From: Linderina pennispora
Lineage: Eukaryota; Kickxellomycota; Kickxellomycetes; Kickxellales; Kickxellaceae
Reading direction: 5' to 3'
Length of the DNA stretch: 64,000 nt
Assembly: GCF_002104995.1 (NCBI RefSeq)
Contig: NW_024468258.1
Coordinates: forward strand, 124,001-188,000
Position 1 is the stretch's first letter. The number at the start of each line of letters is the position of its first letter. This document shows positions 11,755 through 23,454 of the stretch, one piece after another. Made by a program: the position numbers and the translations under genes. The notes under the pieces were generated by a model. That model searched no databases. It was not told where the DNA came from and saw only the letters and a program-made list of their open reading frames with translations.

Positions 11755-11877
11755 ATGAAGTGCCCGCATTGCGTTTTGCATTTCCCCGACGAGCACAGCC
11801 TGTCTGTCCACTCAGACGTGTGGCATTATAACACAATTGTCCGCGTTCCCCGACGCACCAGCAGCTCAAGCACCTAA
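11755..11877 (+). CDS. 40-residue single C2H2 zinc-finger microprotein
   Basis: The ATG follows a TATA box and a C-rich leader. The product is 40 residues and nearly all of its first half is one classical zinc finger: CPHCVLHF, then HSLSVHSDVWH, spaced C-x2-C-x12-H-x4-H, with the core Phe and Leu at their standard positions (C+7 and C+13). The remainder is a short basic, Ser-rich tail. I do not recognise it as a named protein. A single finger may bind a protein partner or, with flanking basic residues, DNA. A one-base shift after the finger would open a longer Ser/Pro/Asn-rich frame to about 11970, so a longer protein cut by an assembly indel cannot be ruled out. Confidence 0.55.
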   Translation: MKCPHCVLHFPDEHSLSVHSDVWHYNTIVRVPRRTSSSST

Positions 11878-12491
11878 TAGCTCCTGCAGCTCGACTAGCG
11901 GTCCTCAGCATGCCACATCCGGCGTCGGTGGGAATAGTCAGCCTGTCAACAGCTGCCTTGCCCAAGTCCAAGTAAAAAATTTATTATATTCTGTACAATT
12001 AATGCTTCCCTCCAATACGACCATTACTCCATTTTTGTCATGTATACACAGCTTGCAGCGTGCACCAGCATATAGCCCTGTAGGCGGAGGAGGCGTCTGG
12101 GGATCAGCAGGCTCCAATATGACAGCGTCGTCAATCCGCGCTTTGAATCGTTTTGGGCCCAGCAAAGGGGACAGGCTTAGTGGCTCCATGCCTGGAGTGA
12201 GAGAATCGGGGAAACCAATTTATATTTTTTTACTGGCTTCTTCTGCTTTTGTCCTTTTCTCCTCACCCGAATTTCTATTTTTCAAAGAGCGAAGCTGTTT
12301 TACTCTCTTCACCCCCTACTGCTCACTCTATTCCTCCTCAGTCTGGACACGCGCTATCCCCTTTCTGCGGTTGAGCCCGGGTATTCTGCATTCCACACAA
12401 AAAGAACACTACTAGTTGTCAATTTCGCCGCTTCGCGTTTTCATATACATAGCAGACACACGGGCTGTACTTGCGCATTGATACATCAGCC
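11878..12491. other. Intergenic, promoter of adenylate cyclase
   Basis: About 0.6 kb with pyrimidine-rich tracts (12230-12370) upstream of the cyclase start. No gene is supported. Confidence 0.4.
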
Positions 12492-15400
12492 ATGACTGGA
12501 AGCGACCACAAAAAGCAGGGCCTGAAGAGTAAGTGGATGCACGGCCAATACGGGGCTATAGCATTGGCCTGCTATGTTTTGCTAAAAGTAGCACTACGAG
12601 CTACAGAGGATGTGCTGTCGAGCTGATTTTTCCGCGTGTTTTGTTTTTTGCCGTAGGCAAGTTACGGGTATTCTCGAGCACATCACATCTGCGGGACCTG
12701 GTTCGGAGCCATGGGGCACAGGGGGCAGCACCTACGGGCAGACGGCCACCATCGCCGCCACCGCCCCCGGTGCCTAGCCTGCCGCCAGATGTCGTGCTGC
12801 CAGCACACCGTGGGCGGGGGTCAAACGCATCACAACAACAACAGCAGCCAGGTAAGGGTGGGTTTTCTTTGGGCTAAAAGTGGGGATAAGCGTGGAAGAA
12901 GCGCCTCATGAGGCATTCCCTTTGTTGTTTATACTCAGAGACCCCGTTGCAGTCTTTGTTTGCTCTGCGATATAAGAGGGGATAGGTTGACGCCACGGAT
13001 TTTTATTTATATTTAATTCACTGGGATTTATAGGCAACGACTACTCCTATCTGCTAAAGCCATCGCGGCCCACGCATGAGCACAGCCTGTCGAATAGCTC
13101 GGCACGGCAGCGGGACCTGCTGTCAGTAAAAGATGCGCTGTCCGGCCCGCTCTCGCACCAGATATCAGCGCGCGAGAGCGTGGCCAGCATGGACACAGGG
13201 GTTGTCCGCCAGGCATCGACAAATCAGCTGCACTCGACGCGCTCAAAGCAGTCCATGTCCAGCATGGGGAATGGAGCGGACGGGATCAGGGGCCAGCTCG
13301 AATGGCAGCAAGTGGTTCCGGCGGGCACGCGGGCGTGGCAGCTCGGGCAAGCAGGAGGGGACAGCAGAGAACCCGTTCCAGCTGGACATGAATTTCTCAG
13401 ATATTGGCGAGTTTGTCGATATGACCAAGGTGCGGCGGCCCTCGGCGACCTCGTCGCTGAGCACAGCGGAATCGGCGTTCCGCGTACCGCCGGTGGCAGG
13501 CGGCAACCGCGATGAGAGCGAGCGGCGAGGGTCGTTCCAGACAGATTCGGGGTCGCTGCTGATGCAGCAGCATCGGCGAAAGAGCTCCAAGGGGAGCCGT
13601 TCGGTGCTCAGCAAAAGGTCACTGGTGGGCAGCCCGCATGTGCGGCAGGCGTCGGTGTCGGATTCCCGGTCGATGGCATCGAGTTTAAAGGGCGATGGTC
13701 GCAGCAGTGGTCAGAGTCCGGCACAGTGCGGCAGAGCTCGGATGCGCAGCAGAGCAGCAGGGGGCGGCGGCTCAGCGTGGTATCGGCGTTCTCGCCCGCG
13801 CAGTTCACGGATCCGTGGGCGGCCGACCGCGAGCAGCAGCTGGCGCTGATGCGCAAGTCCCAGTCAAATGCTACCACCGGCGATACCCAGGGCGCCAGCG
13901 AAGAGGCGCCGGTTCAGCTGGACACCAGCGCTGGAGCCAGGCACTGAGGCGACGGCCGAGCCGCGGATCCCTGGGATAGAGTACCCGCCACGCAAATCAG
14001 AGCCATGGGCGCCGCCGGAATCGTGGGCGGTGCTGCCGACGTCGCTGGACGGGGCGGAGGAATCGTCACTGTTCAACAACCAACACGATGCAGAGTCAGA
14101 GGGCGACGGCAACAGCAGCGACAGCGACCTGGAGAACGACATCAACATGTATTCGTTGCGGATCTACCGCGAGGACTCGACATTCGGCACATTCCACTGC
14201 CGGCTGAGCACGACCACTGCGGAGTTCATGCAGATGGCGGCGAAAAAGTTCTTCATCCCGGATATCACACGGCACTGTCTGTACATGCAAAAGGCGAACG
14301 GGCTGGATCGCACGCTGAAGGCGAATGAGCGGCCAGCGGACATCCTGAAGCGCTACTTGGAGCAGATGGGGTATCGTCCCGAGGACAACATCACGCTGCA
14401 GGGGCGCGAGGACAACAGCTATCTGTGCAAGTTCTCGCTGCTCAAGGCAGCGATTCCGCGGGTATCGCCAAACATGGAGGTAGAGGTCAGCTCGTTCCAC
14501 TATGTGGACTTGCGCGCGCGCAAATTACAGACGGTGCCGGTGTTCCTGTACGCGCACGCAAACAAGATTGTATCGCTGAATATGTCCAAGAACCCGGGGT
14601 TGAACTTCCCAGCCGATTTTGTGCAGCTGTGCGGCAATCTGCGCGAGCTGCGGCTGGCCACATGCCAATTCACGCGGTTCCCGAACAGTCTGCAGTACTT
14701 TGAGCTCTTGGCGTACCTGGATCTGTCCGGCAACGACATCAAGCGCATGCGCCATGCGCCTCTGGACAAGCTGCAGAACCTGGCGACGCTGATGCTGCGC
14801 AATAACCGGCTGGTGGAGCTGCCCGAGTCGCTAGCGGAGCTCAAGGCGCTGAAGACGCTGAATGTATCGAACAACAACTTCCAGGAGTTCCCGACGATTG
14901 TCACGCGCGTGGCATCGTTGGTCAACCTGGACATTTCAATGAATCGGATCCCCGAGATCCCCAATGCGATTTCGGCCATGGGCAACCTGGAGCAGCTCAA
15001 CGTGATGGGCAATATGCTGACGGGCAAGCTGCCAAAGGGGCTGGGCAACCTGGTGAAGCTGCGGGAGCTGGATGTGCGGCAGAACAAACTGCAGAACCTG
15101 ACGATTGCGTCGGAGCTGCCAGCACTCGAGCTGCTGTACACGGAGACGAACATGGTGACGCGGGCGCACATGGAGCTGGCGACGGCAACGCACGTGAGCT
15201 TCAAGGCCAACAAGCTGACCCAGTTCCGGATCATGAATCCGTCCCACACGCTGGTGTTTCTGGACCTGTCGCGCAACCAGCTGACGGAGCTCGCCTCGGA
15301 CACATTCATGCATTTGCCGCACCTGGAGCACCTGGTGCTGGACAGCAACCACCTGGTCAGCATTCCGGCGTCTGTGGGCAGCCTGCGCAATCTGATCAAG

Positions 15401-18400
15401 CTCAGCTGCACGAACAACGTCCTGTCGCTGATCCCAGCGGAGCTGACGCGGCTTGAGAATCTGAACACGCTCGACCTGCACAACAACAACCTGAAGGTGT
15501 TGCCACCGGAGATCTGGCTGATGCCCAAGCTGACCAACCTCAATCTCTCGTCGAATCTGCTGGAGCAGTTCCCGCACCCGAGCATGCTGGAAAATATACG
15601 GCGGCAGCAGGGCGGTTCCAGCAGCGTGCGGGCAGTTGCGGCAGCGGCAGCGGCAGCGGCGGCAGCGGCAGCGCAACGCAATGGCTCCAAGGACGCCAAT
15701 GGACCGGCGCTGGCAAACCGTGCCCTGCAGAACGTGCAGATGTCGTCGCTGTCGATGCCGGCGACGCGGCAATCGAGCCCGCTGATCCGGGCAACCTCGG
15801 AGGTCATGCCTGACTCAGTGCTGGACTACCGACTCGACGGTTCACAGTCGCTGACAAAGCGTGCACGCAACAAATCGGCGGATGCCGGGCGTGTCTCGAT
15901 GTCACCGGCACCGCTAAAGCGGTACTCGATCTCGGACCCACCACCACTATCACATTCGCTGCGGGAGCTACGGATCGGCGACAACAACCTGGACGACGAG
16001 GTGTTCACGGTGATGGCGTTTCTGCCAGAGTTGCGGGTGCTCAATCTGTCGTACAACGAGCTGTACGATCTGCCGCCGTCGGCCATGGCACACATGCGCA
16101 AGGTCACAGAGCTGTATCTGTCGGGGACGCAGATCAGCACGATCCCCGAAGAGGAACCGAATGCAGCGTTCTGGCGCAGCCTGCGGCTCTTGAATATCAA
16201 CGGCAACAAGCTGCAGACGCTGCCGTCGTGGCTGGCCAAGATCCACGGACTGACGATTCTTGATGTGGGCAGCAATGTGCTAAAGTACAACATCACCAAC
16301 TGGCCGTACGACTGGAACTGGAACTGGAACACCAGCCTAAAGTACCTCAACTTTTCGTACAACGAGCGGTTCGAAATCAAGGGCTCGCACCTGCACCCGA
16401 AGGTGTTCCATGACCACGCAGCGCTGCTCGGCGGCGGACAGGCGCCACGGGATACATTCACATACGTGGCCAAGGAGCAGCCCAAGTCAGACAGCGTCTC
16501 GGACTTTTACCAGCTGACGGACCTGCGCATCCTGGGGCTGCTGCAGCTGACGATTATGGTAGCGCTGCCCGACGAGACGCCGAACCGACGCGTGCGTACC
16601 ACCGACCCGATCAAGCAGGTCAAGTACGGCATGGCCGACTCGCTGGGGCCGAACGAGCGCGTGTCGGCGTGGGACCTGGCGTCGTCGCGGTTCCGCATGG
16701 CCGATGACGAGTGCCTATTTGGCATGTTCCATGCGCGCGAGTCGGACACATCCAGCTCGGCCATCAGCAAGTATCTGTGCGACCACTTTTTATATGCATT
16801 CCGTGAGGAGCTCGACAAGGTCACCGAGCAGGCGCAGGACGAGGCGCCAAAGGCTGATGGCAAAAAGACCGTGAACTTCGCCGAGCCGCCCTCAGGAATC
16901 CGACCACCGCTCAACGCAGCTCTCCAACGATCAGGTGCAGGCCTGCCATGCGCCGCACGTTCCTGACGCTCAATAAGGACCTGGGCACTCCACAGCCGCG
17001 AACTCATCGAAGCCGCCCTCAGGGTCGAGAATAGGCGCGTCGCGCGAGTTACCGCCTGACAAGGGACCGGCCGCCGCCCGAGCTGGCTGCCGACAAAAAG
17101 GCCAATCTCGGCGAGCACCCGGGCGGCTCCACCGCAGTGGTCGCGTATATCCACGGGCGGCGGCTGCATGTGGGCAATGTGGGCGACGCTCTCGGCGTGG
17201 TGAGCCGGCGCGGCAACGCCATGGTTCTGTCGACTCGCCACGACCCGTACGAACCGAGTGAAATGCGGCGGATCCGCGCCATGGGCGGCTACATCACGCA
17301 GGAGGGCCAGGTGCAGGGCCAGATCAGCATCTCGCGCGCCTTTGGATACTTCCACCTTCTGCCGTTTGTCAATGCCGACCCGACCATCACCACGTTGGAC
17401 CTGACCGAGGAAGACGAGTTCCTGATCCTCGCCAATCGTCCTGTGTGGGATGCCATCACTCCGCAGATTGCCGTCGACATTGCACGCAAGCATCCGGCGC
17501 GATCCCACGTATGGCTGCTGCCAGAGTGCGCGATCACGTGGCCGCCTATGGCGTCACCGCCAGCCTGATGGTCATGGTGATCGGCTTTGCTCCCATGTTC
17601 TCCAAGCAGACAGCGCGGCCAGCGCGCGGCTTCAGCGTCCGCGACAGCATCCACCCGGGCGTCTCGGGCGACCATCGGTCCAAGTACGCTCTGACGCGCC
17701 GCATGTCCCGCAGCCCCTCGACGCTGATGGGTGCACTGGGCCCGCGCTCCAGCGTCTCGCAGATCATCGGCCCCGACGGCAAACCCCTGCCAGCACTCTA
17801 CCATGGCACTGGTGCATTAATGTCGCCACCGATGGCTGCCTATGAAATGCCCGACGATGTCGACGATTTCCTGTCACTGTCAGCGCCACGCACCCGGCGG
17901 CAGCGTGACCGTGAGACGAATGCACGGCCCGGCGACTCGACCCTGGCCAGGCTCGAGCGCGAGGTGCCGCCGCCCGTGGGCGAGGTTGTGCTGGTGTTCA
18001 CGGATGTCAAGAACTCGACCATCCAGTGGGAGACCAACGAGGTCGCCATGCGCAGCGCCATTAAGGTCCACAACATCATCATGCGTCGCATGCTGCGGTC
18101 GATTGGCGGCTACGAGGTCAAGACCGAGGGCGACGCCTTCATGGTCAGCTTCCCCACGGTTGCCAGCGCATTGCACTGGTGCCTGGCCGTCCAGCTCACA
18201 TTCCTCTCCGCCGACTGGCCGCAGGAGATCCTTGACTCGCCCCACGGCTGCCCGATCTACTGGCCCGACGACGCCAGCGAATCGGACCGCCAGCTCGTCT
18301 ACCGCGGCCTGCGCGTGCGCATGGGTGTGCACTTTGGCAGCCCCGTGTCTGAGGAGGATCCGGTCACCCGCCGCATGGACTACTTTGGGCCCATGGTCAA

Positions 18401-19699
18401 TCGAGCATCGCGTGTTAGCGGTGCTGCTGACGGCGGCCAGATCTACATTTCACGCGACGTCATGGACGAGGTCTACGCAATCATGGACATTTTCGAGGCT
18501 GCCGACCAGAGCGCCATCACCGACATGCGCCAGCTCATCGACGAGCCGGCGCTAGGCCCGCGATGTCCAGGCGCTGAAAACCCTGGGACTCTGCGCTTTG
18601 CAGGTGGGTGAAATCAAGCTCAAGGGCCTCGAATCCCCCGAGCTCGTCTCGCTCATCTATCCAGCCGCCCTGCGCGGCCGCATCGACATGCAGGTGCGCG
18701 AGGAGCAGCGCCAGCTGGCTGCCAAGAAGACCAAGCAGAACGGCACCAGTTTGCCGCAGTCTCTGGCGTCATCGCCCAGCCTGCGTCCCGACGACTCGCC
18801 GGCAACAGCACCCTTCGACTCGGCCCACCAAGCCTCAATGTCAAGCACGCCGCGTGGCTCGTTCAGTCCGCTCCAGTCCGCTGGACAAGCAGCAGCGGCG
18901 GCATCTGCGCGACCTGTCGATGGAGATTGCAGGCGGGGCGGCGGCCGATGTGCGCAGTCGGCTGCGTCACGTGCCCACCTCCAACAGCGGCTCTCTGATC
19001 TCTGCCCCGATCGCGCGCCGCTCGATCTCGCTCCTGCAGGGTTCTGAGCAGGACGTGTGGTCGCACCGCGGCTCGCGCAACCAGGTCATTGCCAGTCCCC
19101 GCGGCTCACTGGTGCGCACGGGAATGCGCGAGCCCATGGTGGATTTTGTGCATCTGGAGATTCTCTACAGGATTGTCCTACCGTTTGAGTATTCTGGCTA
19201 CGGAGTCCGTGCCAGAGCTCGCCGGTCCTGCCCTCATTCGAGTACTTCCTTGCGCACCCAGACAACTCCCCGGTGCGGATCCACCGCGCCTCGACCATCT
19301 CCGTTACCGGGCGCGCCGAGCCCACGCGTCGCCTCGCCCGTTCTGTTCAGCACCCACGCCAGTATCTGCTCCATCGAGGAGGTCAGTGATGAGGACGATG
19401 TGGCGTTGCCTAAGCATAGCGACACGGTGGCCCCAGCATTGGCCATGAACGAGCCGCCTGTGCCATTGTTTTTGTCGGAAACCATGACTATGCCGCACTT
19501 GATTGCCATCCTTGGCATGCTCGTGCGCCAGGTCGAGTGTGCGGTTGAGGCCATTGAGCGGCGCAGCTGCCGCTACGACGGCCTGCAAGCTGCATTGGCC
19601 GAGCTGGTCGCGGACCCCCAGGGCGTGGAGAGCAGCTTTGAATGGACAAAGGAGCATGTTATGCGCGCCCTCGCCGCCTATGTTTCCGGGATGGAGTAA
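12492..19699 (+). CDS. CYR1: Adenylate cyclase (fungal Cyr1 type), frame-disrupted
   Basis: Makes cAMP from ATP for the Ras/G-protein-PKA pathway. Exon 1 (12492-12528), exon 2 (12657-12851) and exon 3 (from 13034) join in phase across GT-AG introns. Domains in order: a G-alpha-binding motif (NPFQLDMNFSDIGEFVDM) near 13370; a Ras-association domain at 14150-14480; about 20 leucine-rich repeats at 14500-16400, interrupted by a poly-Ala insert near 15640; a PP2C-like domain at 16500-17550 (GGSTAVVAYIHGRRLHVGNV); and the class III cyclase domain at 17960-18650. The catalytic domain keeps both metal-binding Asp (VFTDVKNST and KTEGDAFMVSF) and VNRASRV. Roughly ten single-base frame changes interrupt it (near 13285, 13700, 13940, 16940, 17010-17080, 17545, 18560, 18890, 19200-19340), yet 3.1 kb over the repeats is unbroken. 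An assembly artefact is the likely cause. Confidence 0.9.
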
Positions 19700-22485
19700 C
19701 TAGACAAGGTTTCTTCTGCATCAAAAGGGCGGAATAGGCTATTTTTAGTGTACCAGTACATCCGATATGCATCATGTATGTGTCGTGCATGGCTACAGTT
19801 TGCGGCTTGATTTCTTTTTTTTTTCTTTTTGTGCATGGGCGAGTTTTTGTTTACTCGGGTACGTCTTACTTGCCTGCACACCCTTGGCGAATCACCGTGT
19901 GCGCCAACATATGCAAATTAAAGCAGTGTTTTGCAGCCCACATTGTTGCCCTCTCATGCATCAGGATACACATCTACTCGGGGCCACCGCCTAGTGATTT
20001 TTCTCCAAGGCATGCCAAACGGCTTTGGGATCTGCTCTGCGCAGGAAAGAAAAATCATGTTCGCAGCGAGCTCAATCCTTGTTCACAAGGAGGGATCGAT
20101 GAAGCGCAAAACACACCACCGCTCCCTAGCTCCCATCGCAGATACAACCGCACGAAACAAAAAAGCCGCTCTCTCAGGTGCATTCGCGAACCTCGCTGAG
20201 CTGTTCACAAATAATTGCTTGAAGGATGCAAAATGTCTTCGCATTGTCATGAGTGAATTGGTTGTGTTTCCTTGGTATCGGTACGTGACTTTTTTGTTGT
20301 TCTTTGCGCACAATGCCCAGCAAAAATGAGGTCGCTGCGCCCTCCCGCGCGCATTTCTGCTCTAGTGTTCCTCCCGTGCACAGCACAGGCTGTCCGCTGG
20401 ATTATCAAGGATACCCGCCTTCCACAGTTCCCTCTAGATTCTGCAAGCCACTAGTGCGCTTTGGGCGGAAATGTCTGTGCTAAAACAGCTTTTGCTCTTG
20501 TTGCATGGCCTGATCGGCTTAGAGTCCCCGTGTTGGAATAAAAAAGCTTGTGCATGTTCTGCACCTCAGTCCATAAATGGTCATATTGATTTTGTGCATA
20601 AATTGCTCCTTCCGAGGATGTGCAAGCACCCTCCCTTAGAACAATACCCTTCGCGGTTTCCCCGCTACATTCCTCGTACTCGAACGCCTTGTCCAATTCG
20701 CTCCTACACTAGGCTGCCAACTATTGGTGCCTTTTTTACTTGAGGACTTTGCCCAGAGTACTCGCTTTTCCCGCTCTGGAACTAACATAAACAGAAATCC
20801 TCTGCTGAAATGTCGCTATTAGTGATCTACACAAGAAAAATGAGGGATCAGACCCATGCTCTTCTGGTTGCTCTTTTTTAGGGCAAGGTGTAGCTCAGCA
20901 TGAAGGATTTCACGCTCGCCCTCCCTTTCCACAAGCGCATGTGTTTTATGAACAAAAAGCTAGGAATAACGAGGCAAAAAATGGTCCTGAGCAGATTGCT
21001 TTATGCAAAAAGGACGCAAAACTTATTGTGCACCAGCTATGCCCCTCTGACAAAATAGGCGCATATTATCACCCCCTTTGAGCAAACATGAATGTTATTG
21101 ACAACCATGAAGCTATTGATCACTGCCCGGTTTTTTACCCTCACAATAGCTGTGTAGAAATCACACTGCCAGTTCTATTCTTCCGCGACGAACAGAAGGG
21201 GAGGGGGCTAAAACTGGCAGAGGGGCAATAAGGTGCCATGTCTGAATGTCTGAAAGGATGTGCAGATGAGGGATGGAGGGCAGGCTGTGAATGGGGTGGA
21301 TGGAGTATTGCTGATCTACACGGATACTTGGATGCCACCCCGCTGCTACATTGCGGGCCCAAGCTTGTATTCGAAGTCAGCGCAGCCATTCACGTACCGG
21401 CAAATTCGACTGTGGGTAAAAAAAATCACTCCGCAAACCCCTGCTGCTTGACAATGCATGCCTTCTCAGTGTTTCCCTGAGCTTCTTCTACACCACCTTC
21501 TCTTTGTATGTAAACACTCAAATGGCAACCTTGACAGAAAGGGACAGTAGGAGCAACATGTAGCCGTTTTATTGAAGATAATATACGATGTGTGCAAATC
21601 ACTTTCGAAAAAATCCAAAGGGGGGTGGTTGCTCCCCTGTACACCACAGGGGAGAATTGTCGCCGGTGACAATGTCCGAGGACCACATAAATATCATGGC
21701 CCCTTCCTCGGCCTTGCTGGCGTCCTATTCAGCTCCAAAACACATTTTTCTTTCTCTCTTTCTCTACTTTTCTTTCCTGCTCTTGCCTACATTCTAATGG
21801 ACATTTACGATCCGTCGTACTAGATCCATCCGCAATTCTCTCCCTTCCTCACGATTCGTCTCGTTGCCATTTCAAATAATACTGGTCCCATTGCGGTATC
21901 TTTCCCTCATCTTTTCTCTTTTTGATTGCTCGCATCTCTAATTAAACTGCTTGTTCCTTCCACACCGATCTGTCAGGTCTCTACGTGTTAGTACAGTTTC
22001 GTAGTTTTGCATTTCATACAACAAGGAACTACTTAAAATCGAGCCGGTTGCTCCCCCTTTCGTCAATCTTCCCTCATCATCCCCCCCCAACCACCGGTAC
22101 ATTCAAAATTCACATTCAGTGAACACTCGCTCTTGTTTGGCACAAATTAATTGCACGCCTCGGCTTTATTTGCACTGATCCAAGCATCCAAGAAGAAAAA
22201 AGGCACTACACGCCTCCCCTTTGCCTCCATCCACACACTACCACCTCCAGCCCCATTGTCCGTGCGCATCTGCCTTATTGGGTGTGCTTGCAACTGACAA
22301 TCAAGAAACTGGTCTTTCCAAAAGCGCCGGGTTCGTAGGCCTTGATCCGATCTCTTGAAAAAGATAATTTTCACGTGACGATCACAGCACAAAAGTCAAA
22401 AAATATTGCTGACATTCCTCCCCAGGCCCTCCAGGATATCCAGTCTCCTCGCTCCTAATCTCAACACCAAAAATAACAGCCAGAC
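19700..22485. other. Long intergenic stretch with no conserved gene
   Basis: Nearly 2.8 kb. Open frames here are short, lack recognisable motifs and do not show codon patterns like the neighbours. CT-rich tracts at 21740-21780 and 21830-22090 suggest promoter or leader sequence for the tiny gene that follows. No tRNA or repeat was seen. Confidence 0.4.
22371..22378. promoter_or_regulatory. Palindromic E-box TCACGTGA upstream of the 43-residue zinc-finger gene
   Basis: The 8-bp palindrome lies 108 bp before the ATG at 22486. CACGTG is the classic site for bHLH factors such as fungal Cbf1. Function here is inferred only from position. Confidence 0.35.
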
Positions 22486-22617
22486 ATGTGCAGCAGACCG
22501 TCGTCGTCATTTTTGGTGCTGCGCAAGGCGCAGTATTTCTGTGATGTGTGCTCCGGAACCTTCGGTGACTACGACGACTACCTTGAGCACGGCGGCGGCC
22601 ACGCCAAAAAGGACTAA
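22486..22617 (+). CDS. 43-residue single C2H2 zinc-finger microprotein
   Basis: The 43-residue product has a short basic N-terminus and then one classical C2H2 finger (YFCDVCSGTFGDYDDYLEH, then GGGHA), spaced C-x2-C-x12-H-x3-H with Phe at C+7 and Leu at C+14, followed by a Lys-rich end. The finger face is acidic (four Asp and one Glu), which argues for protein contact rather than DNA binding. A sequence like AATAAA lies about 100 bp after the stop. It is convergent with another single-finger gene ending at 23152. I do not know a named homologue. Confidence 0.55.
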   Translation: MCSRPSSSFLVLRKAQYFCDVCSGTFGDYDDYLEHGGGHAKKD

Positions 22618-23151
22618 GGGGTGCCCCCCGCTTTGGGGCATCCTGCCCTATATATCCTTAGCACTCAAAATGTATATTATTCCTTACATTCCTTCGTTTT
22701 TATTCGCCTCCAAAATAAAATTCTGTATAACATACTTGTCCAGGCCGAAGCCCCTCCTCCCGTAAAAATCACTAGCCGATGGAAGAAGAGTGTGCGTCGT
22801 GGGGTGAGCAAGCCTCCTACTTGTTAATCTGCGTGAATTGACGTGCAAGGATGTGCAGGCGTAAAAACAAAAACATAGTTTCTAGGACAGAAGACCACCA
22901 CCTGCATTCAACTGGCGGATGCAAGGACCAAAAACATGTATGGAAGTAGCCTTTTGCTTGTTCTAATTATTGCATATTCTTACAGAAAATTAAATAGGAA
23001 AGACGACGAGCGAAGCAACAAAGGGGGCGGTGAAGTTAGGGACGGTCGACTGTGAATTGCGTGCAGATGCCAGGGGAAGTGGGGGGTTTTGCAAGTGTGG
23101 AAAGGAGAAAGTAAAAGGGGGACTGGAGAGGGACCGAGAAGCCTGGTGCTC
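22618..23151. other. Convergent intergenic spacer between two zinc-finger microgenes
   Basis: This 534-bp spacer holds the 3' flanks of two convergent tiny genes. An AATAAA-like signal is present near 22714. Nothing else is seen. Confidence 0.35.
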
Positions 23152-23292
23152 TCACTTGCCAATGCCGCAGATCTGCTTGTGCTCGACCAGGTCGGACGGG
23201 AACAAAAAGTCCTCCATGCAGTAGGGGCACAGGAGCTGGGCCTTGGTGATCTTGAAGTCGCAGGTAGCAGTCGCGCGAGTAATGTTGGCCAT
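23152..23292 (-). CDS. 46-residue single C2HC zinc-finger microprotein
   Basis: The 46-residue product carries one zinc finger near its C-terminus (LCPYCMEDFLFPSDLVEHK, then QICG), spaced C-x2-C-x12-H-x3-C with a core Leu at C+13. The last ligand is Cys instead of His. The N-terminal 20 residues are unremarkable. A minus-strand TATAAATA at 23447-23454 lies 155 bp upstream of the ATG, which supports expression. It is the third independent single-finger gene in 12 kb. C2HC fingers of this spacing are often protein-binding; no named homologue is recognised. Confidence 0.6.
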   Translation of the reverse strand: MANITRATATCDFKITKAQLLCPYCMEDFLFPSDLVEHKQICGIGK

Positions 23293-23446
23293 GACTGAAG
23301 AGTGCACTTATGAAGTCGCTGATGTTACAAAAAGGGGTGCTGCCCGTGGCTGAGAAGGAGAAAGGAGCTGGCTCTTGGCAGTGTAAAATAGACAAAATGG
23401 GTTGGGAATAAAGAAACACTGAGAAATGGGTGGACGGTGGCCATAG

Positions 23447-23454
23447 TATTTATA
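23447..23454 (-). promoter_or_regulatory. TATA box of the 46-residue zinc-finger gene
   Basis: TATAAATA on the minus strand, 155 bp before the start codon at 23292, with a T/C-rich leader between them. Confidence 0.5.

Noticed and set aside
14500-15807. A 435-codon open frame antisense to adenylate cyclase
   Set aside because: It lies wholly over the conserved LRR region and reflects codon bias; its residues are Ser/Arg/Leu-rich noise.
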